Source: Streptomyces panaciradicis
GTDB lineage: Bacteria; Actinomycetota; Actinomycetes; Streptomycetales; Streptomycetaceae
DNA: 32,172 nt
Direction: 5' to 3'
Assembly: GCF_023516615.1 (NCBI RefSeq)
Contig: NZ_JAMGBF010000085.1
Span: 1-32,172 of the forward strand
Part shown: positions 1 to 7,957 of the stretch, piece by piece
How positions within the stretch are numbered: position 1 is the first letter of the stretch
Layout of the letters: each line of letters opens with the position of its first letter
Position numbers and translations under genes: made by a program
The notes under the pieces: generated by a model
The model's input: the letters and a program-made list of their open reading frames with translations, nothing else
Told to the model about the DNA's origin: nothing
Database searches by the model: none

Positions 1-474
1 GCCCGCGGCATCTCCGTGGGCAACGCGGACGGCACCGGCTGGCACGACATCACCCTGCCGGCGGACGGGACCGTGCCCAACCGCTACCTCAGCGGCTTCG
101 CCGTCGACCCGAAGAACGCCGACCACGTCTTCCTCGCGGTCAACGGCTTCTCCCGGCACTGGACCGAGGGCCCCGGCGCGGGTGTTGGCCACGTCTTCGA
201 GTCCGTCGACGGCGGCACCACGTGGAAGGACGTCTCGGCGAACCTCCCCGACGTGCCGGCCGACTCGGCGATCGTCCTGCCGGGCGGCGGCCTCGCCGTC
301 GCCACCGACCTCGGCGTCGTCTACCGCGCGCCGGGCCGCACCCGGTGGCAGCGCGTCGGCTCGCTCCCGGCCGTCGCCGTGCTCCAGCTGAAGCTGAGCC
401 CCGACGGACGCACCCTGTACGCGGCCTCCCACGGCCGCGGCATCTACACCATCAAGGTGCGTGACTGCGACTGA
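1..474 (+). CDS. BNR/Asp-box beta-propeller protein, C-terminal part (partial)
   Basis: The frame is open from base 1 and ends in TGA at 472-474, so only the last 157 residues are visible and the start lies outside the window. It contains a clear Asp-box (SVDGGTTWKDVS) and a second blade ending PDGRTLYAASHGRGIYTI. These are the hallmarks of sialidase, GH74 or VPS10/sortilin-type propellers. Such proteins in streptomycetes are usually secreted glycosidases or surface proteins. The catalytic part is not in view, so substrate cannot be assigned. A strong hairpin follows 17 bases after the stop. Confidence 0.7.
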   Translation, partial: ARGISVGNADGTGWHDITLPADGTVPNRYLSGFAVDPKNADHVFLAVNGFSRHWTEGPGAGVGHVFESVDGGTTWKDVSANLPDVPADSAIVLPGGGLAVATDLGVVYRAPGRTRWQRVGSLPAVAVLQLKLSPDGRTLYAASHGRGIYTIKVRDCD

Positions 475-491
475 CCGCGCACGCGTCGTGG

Positions 492-523
492 GGAGCGGTG
501 ACCCGGCCTCGGGTCACCGCTCC
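492..523. terminator. Hairpin terminator between convergent genes
   Basis: GGAGCGGTGACCC (492-504) pairs perfectly with GGGTCACCGCTCC (511-523): a 13-bp stem with a 6-base loop. It sits between the end of the Asp-box gene and the end of the facing mutase gene and could serve both. There is no T-tract, as is common in high-GC actinomycetes. Confidence 0.75.
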
Positions 524-545
524 TCGGCGTACGCGGCCCCTTTCG

Positions 546-1316
546 TCAGGCGTGGCCCTCGGCGGCGACCGCGGCCGTGGCGGCGCGGGCCCGGTCCGGG
601 GCGAGGTAGGAGCCGCCCGGTACCAGCGGGCGCAGTCCGGGACCCAGATGGTGGACGAGCGGTTCCGCGGTGGGGATGTCGAGCGCGCGGACGGCCGGTT
701 CGTCGAGCCGGTCCAGGAGGGTGACCAGGGCCCGCAGGGAGTTGCCGTGAGCGGCGACCAGGAGCGTGGCACCCCGGCCGAGACTCGGTGCCAGTACGTC
801 GCTCCAGTACGGCGTCACGCGGGCGAGGAGGGCGGCGAAGCTCTCCACGGGCGGGATGCTCTCGCCGGGCAGGGCGGCATAGCGCGGGTCGGCCCGCAGC
901 AGGGCCGGCCGGTCGTCGGACAGCGGCGGCGGAACGGCGTGCAGGGAGCGCCGCCGGCGCTCGTAGCGCTCGGCGCCGGCCTCCTGCCGCATCCGCCGCC
1001 TGCTCCGGCCGGTCAGGGCGCCGTACTGACGCTCGTTGAGCCGCCAGGTGCGGCGCACCGGTGTCCAGGAGCGGTCGAGGCGGTCGGTGACGATCTGCGC
1101 GGTGCGGATGGAGCGGTGCAGCAGCGAGGTGTGCACCTCGTCCGGAAGGAGCCCGGCACCGGCGATGAGCCGGGCCGCGCCGGCGGCCTGTGCCTCGCCG
1201 TGCGGGCTCAGCCGGAAGTCCGCCCAACCACCCAAGACTCCGGCGGCGTTGGCCTCGCTCTGCCCGTGCCTGAGCAGGATCAGCGTGCCTTGAGGCGGAT
1301 CGCCGGGGCCGCTCAC
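546..1316 (-). CDS. 2,3-bisphosphoglycerate-dependent phosphoglycerate mutase-like histidine phosphatase
   Basis: This is a 256-residue member of the histidine phosphatase superfamily, closest in layout to cofactor-dependent phosphoglycerate mutase, which interconverts 3- and 2-phosphoglycerate in the cytoplasm. LRHGQSEAN carries the phosphohistidine (H17). TSLLHRSIRT supplies the phosphate-binding arginines. LNERQYGALTG holds the conserved Glu95. The second catalytic histidine is in AAHGNSLRAL (H190). GTG at 1316 is chosen because its GTGA overlaps the stop of the upstream pyrophosphatase by four bases, which suggests translational coupling. The insert between residues 104 and 135 is Arg-rich and diverges from housekeeping GpmA, so this may be a second copy or a phosphatase of related specificity. 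Confidence 0.85.
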   Translation of the reverse strand: MSGPGDPPQGTLILLRHGQSEANAAGVLGGWADFRLSPHGEAQAAGAARLIAGAGLLPDEVHTSLLHRSIRTAQIVTDRLDRSWTPVRRTWRLNERQYGALTGRSRRRMRQEAGAERYERRRRSLHAVPPPLSDDRPALLRADPRYAALPGESIPPVESFAALLARVTPYWSDVLAPSLGRGATLLVAAHGNSLRALVTLLDRLDEPAVRALDIPTAEPLVHHLGPGLRPLVPGGSYLAPDRARAATAAVAAEGHA

Positions 1317-1810
1317 GCGCGCTCGACCGGCGGTTGCGCGGCGCGTTCGCGGGAGGCGGCGATCTCGCCGTACGCCTGCTCGCGGCCCTCCCAGTGCGAT
1401 CCCTCGACGTCCTTGCCGGGTTCGAGGTCCTTGTAGACCTCGAAGAAGTGGGTGATCTCCAGCCGGTCGAACTCGGGGATGTCGGTGATGTCCTGCACGT
1501 CGGCGTAGCGGGGGTCGTGGGCGGGGACGCACAACACCTTCTCGTCCGGCCCGTGTTCGTCCTTCATCACGAACATGCCCACGGCCCGGCACTCGATGGT
1601 GCAGCCCGGGAAGGTGGGGTCGCCGGTCAGCACGAGCGCGTCGAGCGGTTCGCCGTCGCCGCCGAGGGTGCCGTCGATGTAACCGTAGTCCGCCGGATAC
1701 TGCGTGGAGGTGAACAGCATGCGGTCCAGGCGGATGCGGTGCAGGGCGTGGTCCATCTCGTACTTGTTGCGAGAGCCCTGCGGGATCTCCACGGTCACAT
1801 CGAACTCCAC
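1313..1810 (-). CDS. ppa: Family I inorganic pyrophosphatase, variant active site
   Basis: This 165-residue soluble enzyme belongs to the family that hydrolyses pyrophosphate to two phosphates. The order of conserved elements matches bacterial family I enzymes: EIPQGSRNKYE near residues 8-18, QYPADYGYIDGTL at 37-49, the metal loop DGEPLDALV at 52-60, KDEHGPDEK at 83-91, and FFEVYKDLE at 122-130. The metal loop normally reads DG-D-PLD. Here the middle Asp is Glu54 (codon GAA), at the position equivalent to E. coli Asp67. The start is GTG at 1810, with GAGGAG a few bases upstream. The length is normal. It is coupled by a GTGA overlap to the mutase gene and diverges from the stress protein gene. 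Confidence 0.92.
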   Translation of the reverse strand: MEFDVTVEIPQGSRNKYEMDHALHRIRLDRMLFTSTQYPADYGYIDGTLGGDGEPLDALVLTGDPTFPGCTIECRAVGMFVMKDEHGPDEKVLCVPAHDPRYADVQDITDIPEFDRLEITHFFEVYKDLEPGKDVEGSHWEGREQAYGEIAASRERAAQPPVERA

Positions 1811-2200
1811 GTCGATCTCCTCGTCTTGTCGGTGCGGTGCAGAGGCCAAGGTGTACGACGGCCGGTGGGGCCGGCGCCATCGCCCACCCTGCTCTTCGGA
1901 TACCCGCATATCCGCCCCCGGACGGCATGCGCGCGCCTCTCCGCCCATTCCAGGCCGGTCCGCCGCCGTCCCGACAGGGGCCGGACGGGACAGACCGCCA
2001 GGACCGCCGGTACACGATCAGGTGACAGACGCCGGCCCGCTTCGACGGCGGTGCGGCACATGGGACGCGCGGGGGTTCGTACCGGGCCAGGGCGCCGCCT
2101 CCGGCGCACTGCCTCAGGTCGACGGTGCGCTCTGGCCCGTCCATGGCGGATGATCGTGGGAAGGTCGTGTTCATGGCCGAGCTGTGAGGAGGCTGACCGA
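1811..2200. other. Divergent intergenic region, pyrophosphatase / stress protein
   Basis: About 390 bases with no gene I can support. It must carry the promoters of two divergent transcripts. The only symmetrical element I noticed is the dyad at 1897-1914. A purine-rich GAGGAGG at 2186-2192 is the ribosome binding site of the stress protein. Confidence 0.5.
1897..1914. promoter_or_regulatory. Inverted repeat CGGATA-N6-TATCCG, possible operator
   Basis: A perfect 6-bp dyad with a 6-base spacer, about 90 bases upstream of the pyrophosphatase start and in the only AT-richer patch of the region. It may be a regulator site or a chance dyad. I recognise no cognate regulator. Confidence 0.25.
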
Positions 2201-2707
2201 ATGGCCGTTGTCGTCTGGGTCGTCGAGGGCACCTGGCCCGCGTGTGTGGACGCCGCGCGCCGGCACGCCGCGGCGGACGCCGATGTCGTGCTGTTGCACG
2301 TCACCCCGTCCGACCTGCCGGAAGTAGCGCACGGCGTCTTCGCCGGGCTGCTCGGCCGAGGTCACCGCGAGCGCGATCCGGGCGACCGCGTCGAACACCT
2401 CGCCGCCGCCTCCGCCGACCAGCTCCTGCAGGCCGCCGCCGAGCGCCTGGACCGGCCCTGCACCCGCACCGAGCGGAGCGGACGCGTCGAACGCGAGGTC
2501 GTCGCCGCGGCCGAGGACGCCGACCTTCTCATCCTGGCCCGTGACGGCGACCGCACCCACCTGGGCCCGCACAGCCTCGGCCCGGCCAGCCGCTTCGTCG
2601 TCGACCACGCCCCCTGCCCCGTCCTGCTGGTCTGGCCCGAACCCGCCCCCGGCCTGGCCACCATCCCGCCCCCGCCGCCACATCCCCCACACCCCCCGCA
2701 CCACTAG
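2201..2707 (+). CDS. Universal stress protein-like protein
   Basis: A 168-residue cytoplasmic protein resembling the UspA fold. The N-terminal strand VVVWVVEGTWPA and DADVVLLHV are followed by a helical middle and DADLLILARDGD. The closing segment HSLGPASRFVVDHAPCPVLLVWP is the part of USP proteins that normally holds the ATP-binding G-2X-G-9X-G(S/T) motif. That motif is degenerate here (HLGPHSLGPAS), so ATP binding is uncertain. The tail ends in a His/Pro-rich run (PPPPPHPPHPPHH). ATG 2201 is chosen because GAGGAGG lies 8 bases upstream. Its neighbour across the intergenic region is the pyrophosphatase/mutase pair, so an energy-stress role is plausible but inferred. Confidence 0.72.
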   Translation: MAVVVWVVEGTWPACVDAARRHAAADADVVLLHVTPSDLPEVAHGVFAGLLGRGHRERDPGDRVEHLAAASADQLLQAAAERLDRPCTRTERSGRVEREVVAAAEDADLLILARDGDRTHLGPHSLGPASRFVVDHAPCPVLLVWPEPAPGLATIPPPPPHPPHPPHH

Positions 2708-2762
2708 CCGCCGCGCCCCGGCCCACCGCGTCCCTTGTCGTCGGCTCGGCGACATCGGTGAT

Positions 2763-2778
2763 GACAACGTTGTACAAC
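2763..2778. promoter_or_regulatory. Candidate LacI-family operator upstream of GH31 gene
   Basis: ACAACGTTGT (2764-2773) is a perfect 10-bp palindrome with the central CG typical of LacI-family operators. GTTGTACAAC (2769-2778) is a second perfect palindrome sharing the half-site GTTGT. The site lies 98 bases before the GH31 start. A possible -10 (TACTCT, 2806-2811) lies downstream. The core CAACGTTGT recurs at 15166-15174 beside a lacI gene. Confidence 0.6.
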
Positions 2779-2875
2779 CTCTTATCGGCACCCCTGTCCA
2801 GGACGTACTCTCACGCCACTCGTGTAGTTCCAACGACCCGAGAACGACGCAGCGTTGCAGGGAAGGGGAGTCGAC

Positions 2876-5800
2876 ATGACAGCCGGATCGAAGAGGCGGC
2901 GCCTCAGATCCATACGGCGGCGGATCGGTGGGGCCGCGGCCCTGGCGGTCGCCGCCGCAACGGCGTTGACGGGTGCGGGACCCGCTTCGGCGGGCGGCTC
3001 GCACGCCGCCCGCATTCCCACGGTCACATCGGGGGACGCGCGGTTCGAGATCCTCTCGCCGACGCTGATCCGCACCGAGTACGCCGGGGACGGCACATTC
3101 ACCGATGCCGCGACCTTCAACGCGATCGGCCGCGACGCTTTCACCCCGGCCGCCTACACGGCCACGACGACCGACGGCTGGCTGACCATCAGGACGAGTG
3201 CGCTGACCCTGCGCTACCGGGTCGGCTCAGGACCGTTCGACGCCCGCAACCTGTCGCTGAAGCTGGCGGCGGGCGGCGCACCGGTGACCGCCGCGCCCTG
3301 GCAACGGCTGACCTGCGCCGTCGGCGCGCTGTGCGAGGCCGAGAACCTGCGGCTGAACGGACTGTCCGTCGCAGCGGACCACGCCGGCCACACCGGCACC
3401 GGCTTCGCCGCGGGGTTCGAGGGCACGGGCAGCTCGGCCTCCGCTGACATCGATGTCAAGACGTCCGGCACCTACGCGTTCGCCCTGCGGTACGCCAACT
3501 CCCGTGGCGGCGACGGCCAGACCCGCACCCGCACCCTGACCCTGACGGTGGACGGGGGCTCCCCTCAGACGGTGACGCTGCCGACCACGGCCGACTGGGA
3601 CACCTGGAACCGGGTCACCGCGAACCTCGACCTGACCGCGGGCCACCACACCATCGCGCTGACCCGCACCGCCTCGGACAGCGGTGACGTCAACGTCGAC
3701 AGCGTCGCCCTGATCCACCCCGGTGACCCCTACCCGCCCGTCTCCAGCACCGCCATCACCGACTGCCCGCTCGGCACGAGCTGCGAGGCGGAGGCCGGGC
3801 GGATCGGCGGCACCGCCGTCACCGCCACCGACCACCCCGGATACGCGGGCAGCGGATTCGTCGCGGAGCTCAACAAGGGATCGAGCCTGACCACCCACCT
3901 GGTCGGCGTCCCGGCCGACGGCACCTACACCCTGAGCGTGCGCTACGCCAACGGCACCGGAAGCGACGGTCTGCACCAGACCCGTACCGCCTCCGTCACC
4001 TCCGGCGGCGCCACCCACACCCTGTCCCTCCCCGCGACGGCCGACTGGGACGACTGGAAGACCGCCTCCGTCCCCCTCTCCCTGAAGGCCGGCGAGGACG
4101 ACATCACCCTCGACTGCCCCGAGACGTCGAGCTGCCACGTCAACCTCGACACCGTCTCCGTCACCGCACCGCAGCAGCCCGCCCCCGCGCCCCACCTCGC
4201 GCTCGGCGGCTACCGTCGCGGACTGGACGGAGTGAACGGCGACAACGGAGCCCCGGTGACCACCCCCGGACTGCTGCACCGGGACGGCTGGTACCTCCTG
4301 GACGACACCCCCTCGGCGCTGTACGACACCGCGACGAAGAAGGCCACGCCCCGTCCCGCGCACGGTGGCACGCCCTACCAGGACGGCTACGTCTTCGGCT
4401 ACGGACACGACTACAAGCAGGCCCTCACCGACCTGGCCACCCTGACCGGGCCGCCGCAGCTGCTGCCCCAATGGGCGTACGGCGTCTGGTACTCGGAGTA
4501 CATCGACCGTACCGCGGCCGACTACGAGAACAAGATCCTCCCCGCGTTCCGGTCCGAACAGGTGCCGCTGGACGTCCTGGTGACCGACACGGACTTCAAG
4601 GCCGTGAACAACTGGAGCGGTTGGGAGATGGATCCGGGCCGCTTCCCCGACCCCAAGGGCTTCTTCGACTGGTCCGCCGCGCAGGGCCTGCACAACACGC
4701 TCAACGTGCACCCGAGCATCCTGGCCTCCGACCCCCAGTTCGCCCAGGCACAGGCCACGGCCAAGGGCAAGCTGAGCAAGGGCGGTTGCGCCGGTGCCGC
4801 CTCGGTCGAGGACAACTGCTACACCTTCGACTTCGGCGACCCCGACCAGCTCAAGGCCTACCTGGACCTGCACCGGACCATGGACCAGCAGGGCAACGAC
4901 TTCTGGTGGCTCGACTGGTGCTGCGACGCCTCCCAGTCGTCGCAGCAGGGCGTCACACCGGACGCCTGGATCAACCAGCAGTACGCCGACCTCACCGGCG
5001 AGACCCTCGGCCGCGGGTTCGTCCTCTCCCGCGCCTACGGCTCGCTGCAGGCCGGCGGGTACAGCGGCCAGCAGGCGCTGCCCACCGGACCCTGGGCGGA
5101 CAAGCGCACCACCGTCCACTTCACCGGCGACACCGCCTCCACCTGGGGCACGCTGAGATTCGAGGTCGGCTACACGCCGGGGGAGTCCGCCGCGACCGGG
5201 ATGGCGGCCATCACGCACGACATCGGCGGGCACAACGACACCACGGGGCTGACCGGTTCGGAGACGTACACCGACGGCGGGCAGACCCGCACCACGCACA
5301 AACTCCCCGACGACCTGTACGCGCGCTGGGTGCAGTTCGGCACCTTCCAGCCCATCGACCGGCTGCACAGCAACCACAGCGACCGGCTGCCCTGGCAGTA
5401 CGGCACCCAGGCGCGGAACTCGGCCGACAAGTTCCTCAACCTCCGCGAGAACCTGGTGCCTTACACCTACGGCCTGGCCCAGGAGGCCAACCGCACCGGC
5501 GTGCCGATCGTCCGCCCCACCTACCTGGAGTACCCGGACGAGGCGAAGGCCTACGAGACGGCCGGCAGCGAGTACTTCTACGGCTCCGACGTCCTGGTCG
5601 CCCCGGTGACGAAACCGGGCACGACCGCGACCACCACGGTGTGGTTCCCGCCCGGCCGGTGGACCGACTACTTCACCGGCAAGACCTACCAGGGCGGCAC
5701 CACCGAGGACATCACCACCGGCCTGGACACCATGCCGGTGTTCCTCAAGGCCGGCGCCATCCTGCCGACCCGCACCCATGACGTCACCGACAATGACCGC

Positions 5801-6163
5801 AACCCGCTCACCGACGTCACCCTGACCGTCGCCCCCGGCGCGTCGTCCTCGTACCACCTGTACGAGGACGACGGAACCACCGCCCGCAAGGGCCACACCG
5901 CCACGACGACCGTCCGCTACGGCCACAAGGCCGGACGCCACACCGTGTCGATCTCCCCGGCGACCGGCACCTTCCACGGCCAGGCGAAGAGCCGCCGGTG
6001 GACGCTGTCCCTGCCGGGAACGGCCCACGCGCCCACCAAGGTCACCGCGACCGGCGTCCGGCTGACCTCGCGCGACTACCACTGGAACAGCTCCACCGGC
6101 ACCTTCACGATCACCCTGCCCCGACGCTCGGTCCACAGCCCGATCACCGTCACCTGGCAGTAG
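2876..6163 (+). CDS. Secreted GH31 glycoside hydrolase with two CBM35-like modules
   Basis: A 1095-residue exported enzyme. ATG 2876 is preferred over an upstream in-frame TTG because GGAAGGGGAG ends 5 bases before it. An Arg-rich signal peptide ends near PASA (about residue 40). A beta-sandwich domain follows (about 45-140) and is interrupted by two repeats of a CBM35-like module (about 145-288 and 298-440; both contain CEAE, YAN and TADWDxW). The sandwich then resumes (GGYRRGLDG to GWYLLDDTPSALYD). The (beta/alpha)8 domain carries FWWLDW with the likely nucleophile Asp680 and HFTGDTAST with the likely acid/base Asp752, 72 residues apart as expected for GH31. C-terminal beta domains include the PVFLKAGAILP segment. 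Family members cleave alpha-glucosides, alpha-xylosides or alpha-galactosides; the exact substrate is not readable here. A candidate LacI operator lies upstream and a terminator hairpin downstream. Confidence 0.9.
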   Translation: MTAGSKRRRLRSIRRRIGGAAALAVAAATALTGAGPASAGGSHAARIPTVTSGDARFEILSPTLIRTEYAGDGTFTDAATFNAIGRDAFTPAAYTATTTDGWLTIRTSALTLRYRVGSGPFDARNLSLKLAAGGAPVTAAPWQRLTCAVGALCEAENLRLNGLSVAADHAGHTGTGFAAGFEGTGSSASADIDVKTSGTYAFALRYANSRGGDGQTRTRTLTLTVDGGSPQTVTLPTTADWDTWNRVTANLDLTAGHHTIALTRTASDSGDVNVDSVALIHPGDPYPPVSSTAITDCPLGTSCEAEAGRIGGTAVTATDHPGYAGSGFVAELNKGSSLTTHLVGVPADGTYTLSVRYANGTGSDGLHQTRTASVTSGGATHTLSLPATADWDDWKTASVPLSLKAGEDDITLDCPETSSCHVNLDTVSVTAPQQPAPAPHLALGGYRRGLDGVNGDNGAPVTTPGLLHRDGWYLLDDTPSALYDTATKKATPRPAHGGTPYQDGYVFGYGHDYKQALTDLATLTGPPQLLPQWAYGVWYSEYIDRTAADYENKILPAFRSEQVPLDVLVTDTDFKAVNNWSGWEMDPGRFPDPKGFFDWSAAQGLHNTLNVHPSILASDPQFAQAQATAKGKLSKGGCAGAASVEDNCYTFDFGDPDQLKAYLDLHRTMDQQGNDFWWLDWCCDASQSSQQGVTPDAWINQQYADLTGETLGRGFVLSRAYGSLQAGGYSGQQALPTGPWADKRTTVHFTGDTASTWGTLRFEVGYTPGESAATGMAAITHDIGGHNDTTGLTGSETYTDGGQTRTTHKLPDDLYARWVQFGTFQPIDRLHSNHSDRLPWQYGTQARNSADKFLNLRENLVPYTYGLAQEANRTGVPIVRPTYLEYPDEAKAYETAGSEYFYGSDVLVAPVTKPGTTATTTVWFPPGRWTDYFTGKTYQGGTTEDITTGLDTMPVFLKAGAILPTRTHDVTDNDRNPLTDVTLTVAPGASSSYHLYEDDGTTARKGHTATTTVRYGHKAGRHTVSISPATGTFHGQAKSRRWTLSLPGTAHAPTKVTATGVRLTSRDYHWNSSTGTFTITLPRRSVHSPITVTWQ

Positions 6164-6170
6164 CCGACGC

Positions 6171-6197
6171 GGCGGTGACGACGAGATCGTCACCGCC
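6171..6197 (+). terminator. Terminator hairpin after GH31 gene
   Basis: GGCGGTGACGA (6171-6181) and TCGTCACCGCC (6187-6197) form a perfect 11-bp stem with a CGAGA loop, 8 bases after the GH31 stop. The facing regulator gene ends at 6257, so it may act in both directions. Confidence 0.75.
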
Positions 6198-6256
6198 CCG
6201 TCCCAGCGCGGCACCGACGGCCCCTGCCCCGGGCATCCCGTCGGTGCCGCGTTCGT

Positions 6257-7042
6257 TCACAGCAGCCGGGCGAGGGCCGCCTCGGAAGGGCTTCCCGGGG
6301 CCGCCTGGTAGGCGATGACGACCAGCTGTTCGGCGCCGCCCACGGTGAGCGCCTGCCGCCGCAGGGCCAGCTCGCCGACGACCGGGTGGACGAACCGTTT
6401 GAGCTCGTCGCGGGTGGGACGTGCGTCGTGCCGGGCCCACAGCCGGCGGAACTCGTCGCTCTCCTCCAGCTCGGCGACCAGCGACCGGGTCGCGGGGTCG
6501 CGCGGATCCGCCTCGGCGCGCAGGGCCGCCGCCGTCTGGGCGGCGATGTCCGGCCAGTCCGGGAGGAGCTGCCGTACCCGCGGATCGAAGAACATGTCGA
6601 GGGCCAGGTTGTGCCCCGGTTCGTACATGGGGGACAGCGCGCGGGCCGTCTTGTTGGCGGCCTGCACGTCGAAGCGCCGATTGCGCACATAGGCCGGAGC
6701 GCCGGTGAAGGCATCCAGCAACTGGTGCACATCCGCGCTGACTTCGCTCTCCGGCGGGCGTTCTGGGCGTGGCGCGGCGAGCGCGAACAGGTGCGCCGTG
6801 GCGTCCGGGTCCAGCTCCAGCGCCCGCGCGAGCGCCGCCAGCACCTGGGGTGACGGGTGGCGGTCGACGCCCTGCTCCAGCCGGGTCAGATACGGCTCAC
6901 TGATCCCGGCCAGCCGCGCCAGCTCCTCGCGCCGCAACCCGGGGACGCGGCGGCGGCCGGTGGCGGGCAGGTCGGCGCGGGAGTGCGGCACCCGGCCCCG
7001 CCGCGCCTTGAGGAACTCACCCAGCACGTTGTCGCTCGCCAT
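6257..7042 (-). CDS. XRE-type HTH regulator with MmyB-like ligand-binding domain
   Basis: A 261-residue transcription factor. Residues about 1-85 form an XRE helix-turn-helix (LRREELARLAGISEPYLTRLEQG). The remainder matches the MmyB-like domain: AYVRNRRFDVQAANKTARALSP, then MFFDPRVRQLLPDWPDIA, and a C-terminal half ending GGAEQLVVIAYQAAPGSPS. MmyB-like domains are thought to bind fatty-acid-like ligands. ATG 7042 begins a normal N-terminus (ASDNVLGEFLKARR), although its ribosome binding site is weak. It diverges from an SDR gene by only 64 bases, a recurrent actinobacterial arrangement, and a palindrome lies 8 bases before its start, so it probably controls itself and the SDR gene. Confidence 0.88.
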   Translation of the reverse strand: MASDNVLGEFLKARRGRVPHSRADLPATGRRRVPGLRREELARLAGISEPYLTRLEQGVDRHPSPQVLAALARALELDPDATAHLFALAAPRPERPPESEVSADVHQLLDAFTGAPAYVRNRRFDVQAANKTARALSPMYEPGHNLALDMFFDPRVRQLLPDWPDIAAQTAAALRAEADPRDPATRSLVAELEESDEFRRLWARHDARPTRDELKRFVHPVVGELALRRQALTVGGAEQLVVIAYQAAPGSPSEAALARLL

Positions 7043-7050
7043 GGTCTCGA

Positions 7051-7061
7051 AGGGTAACCCT
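7051..7061. promoter_or_regulatory. Palindrome AGGGTAACCCT, candidate operator
   Basis: A perfect odd-centred dyad (AGGGT-A-ACCCT) in the 64-base gap between the divergent regulator and SDR genes. Its position next to the regulator start fits autorepression. This is an inference from symmetry and placement only. Confidence 0.45.
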
Positions 7062-7106
7062 GTGGGGGTGCTGGCTGCCGTCCGGCGTGCCTCGCAGGGT
7101 GGAGGC

Positions 7107-7919
7107 ATGACGAAGAAGACATGGTTCATCACCGGAGCATCCCGGGGCCTCGGCCACATCTGGGCACGGGCCGCCCTCGCCCGCGGTGACCGGGTCGCCG
7201 CCACGGCACGCCGCCCCGAGTCCCTGCGGCCCCTCGTCGACGCGTACGGCGACGACGTCCTGCCCCTGCCTCTCGATGTCACCGACCGCGCCGCCGCCAC
7301 GGATGCCGTGCAGCGGGCCGTCGATGCCTTCGGCCACCTCGACGTGGTCGTCAACAACGCCGGGTACGGCCTGTTCGGCATGGTCGAGGAGACCACCGAG
7401 GAGCAGGCGCGCGCCCAGCTCGAAACCAACCTGTTCGGTCCGCTGTGGGTGACACAGGCCGCCCTGCCCTTCCTGCGCGCCCGGCAGAGCGGTCACATCG
7501 TGCAGGTGTCCAGCCTGGGCGGGCTGGCCGCCTTTCCCGGCCTGGGACTGTACAACGCCTCCAAATGGGCGCTGGAGGGGATGAGCGAGGCCCTCGCCCA
7601 GGAGGTGGCCCCGCTCGGCGTCCGCGTCACCATCGTCGAACCCGGGCCCTACGGCACCGACTGGTCCGGCGCCTCGGCGGTGCACACCCGGCCCATCGCC
7701 GCCTACGAGCCCGTCCGAGAGGCACGCCGGTCCGGTGCCACGGCCCGCGCACCGCAGGATCCGCAGGCCACCGCCGACGTCATCCTCGAACTGGTCGACG
7801 CCGACGAGCCGCCTCTGCGCCTGTTTCTCGGCACCTACCCCTATCCGGTCGTCGAGGCCGCCTACCGGCAGCGCCTGGAGACCTGGGCCGCGTGGCGACC
7901 GCTGGCGGCCAAGGCCTGA
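7107..7919 (+). CDS. Short-chain dehydrogenase/reductase
   Basis: A 270-residue classical SDR using NAD(P)H in the cytoplasm. Visible are the cofactor motif TGASRGLG (residues 9-16), NNAG (83-86), catalytic Ser136 in VQVSS, and the YNASK pair Tyr149/Lys153. It continues with VTIVEPGPYGTDW, typical of the subfamily that acts on small carbonyl compounds. An Arg at the end of the first strand region (ATARRPESL) hints at NADPH preference. ATG 7107 has GGAGG just upstream. It is divergent from, and probably regulated by, the MmyB-like regulator. The substrate is unknown. Confidence 0.92.
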   Translation: MTKKTWFITGASRGLGHIWARAALARGDRVAATARRPESLRPLVDAYGDDVLPLPLDVTDRAAATDAVQRAVDAFGHLDVVVNNAGYGLFGMVEETTEEQARAQLETNLFGPLWVTQAALPFLRARQSGHIVQVSSLGGLAAFPGLGLYNASKWALEGMSEALAQEVAPLGVRVTIVEPGPYGTDWSGASAVHTRPIAAYEPVREARRSGATARAPQDPQATADVILELVDADEPPLRLFLGTYPYPVVEAAYRQRLETWAAWRPLAAKA

Positions 7920-7934
7920 CGGGCGGGCAGGCCC

Positions 7935-7950
7935 CTGCACGAAAGTGCGG
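7935..7950. terminator. Short hairpin with GAAA tetraloop
   Basis: CTGCAC-GAAA-GTGCGG forms a 6-bp stem (one G-U) capped by a GNRA tetraloop in the 38-base gap between the convergent SDR and flavohemoglobin genes. It is a weak terminator candidate. Confidence 0.35.
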
Positions 7951-7957
7951 CACCACG

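Noticed and set aside
3227..6214. A 995-codon open frame on the minus strand opposite the GH31 gene
   Set aside because: It is an antisense artefact of high GC; its Gly/Val/Arg-rich text has no domains, while the plus strand encodes a clear GH31 enzyme.
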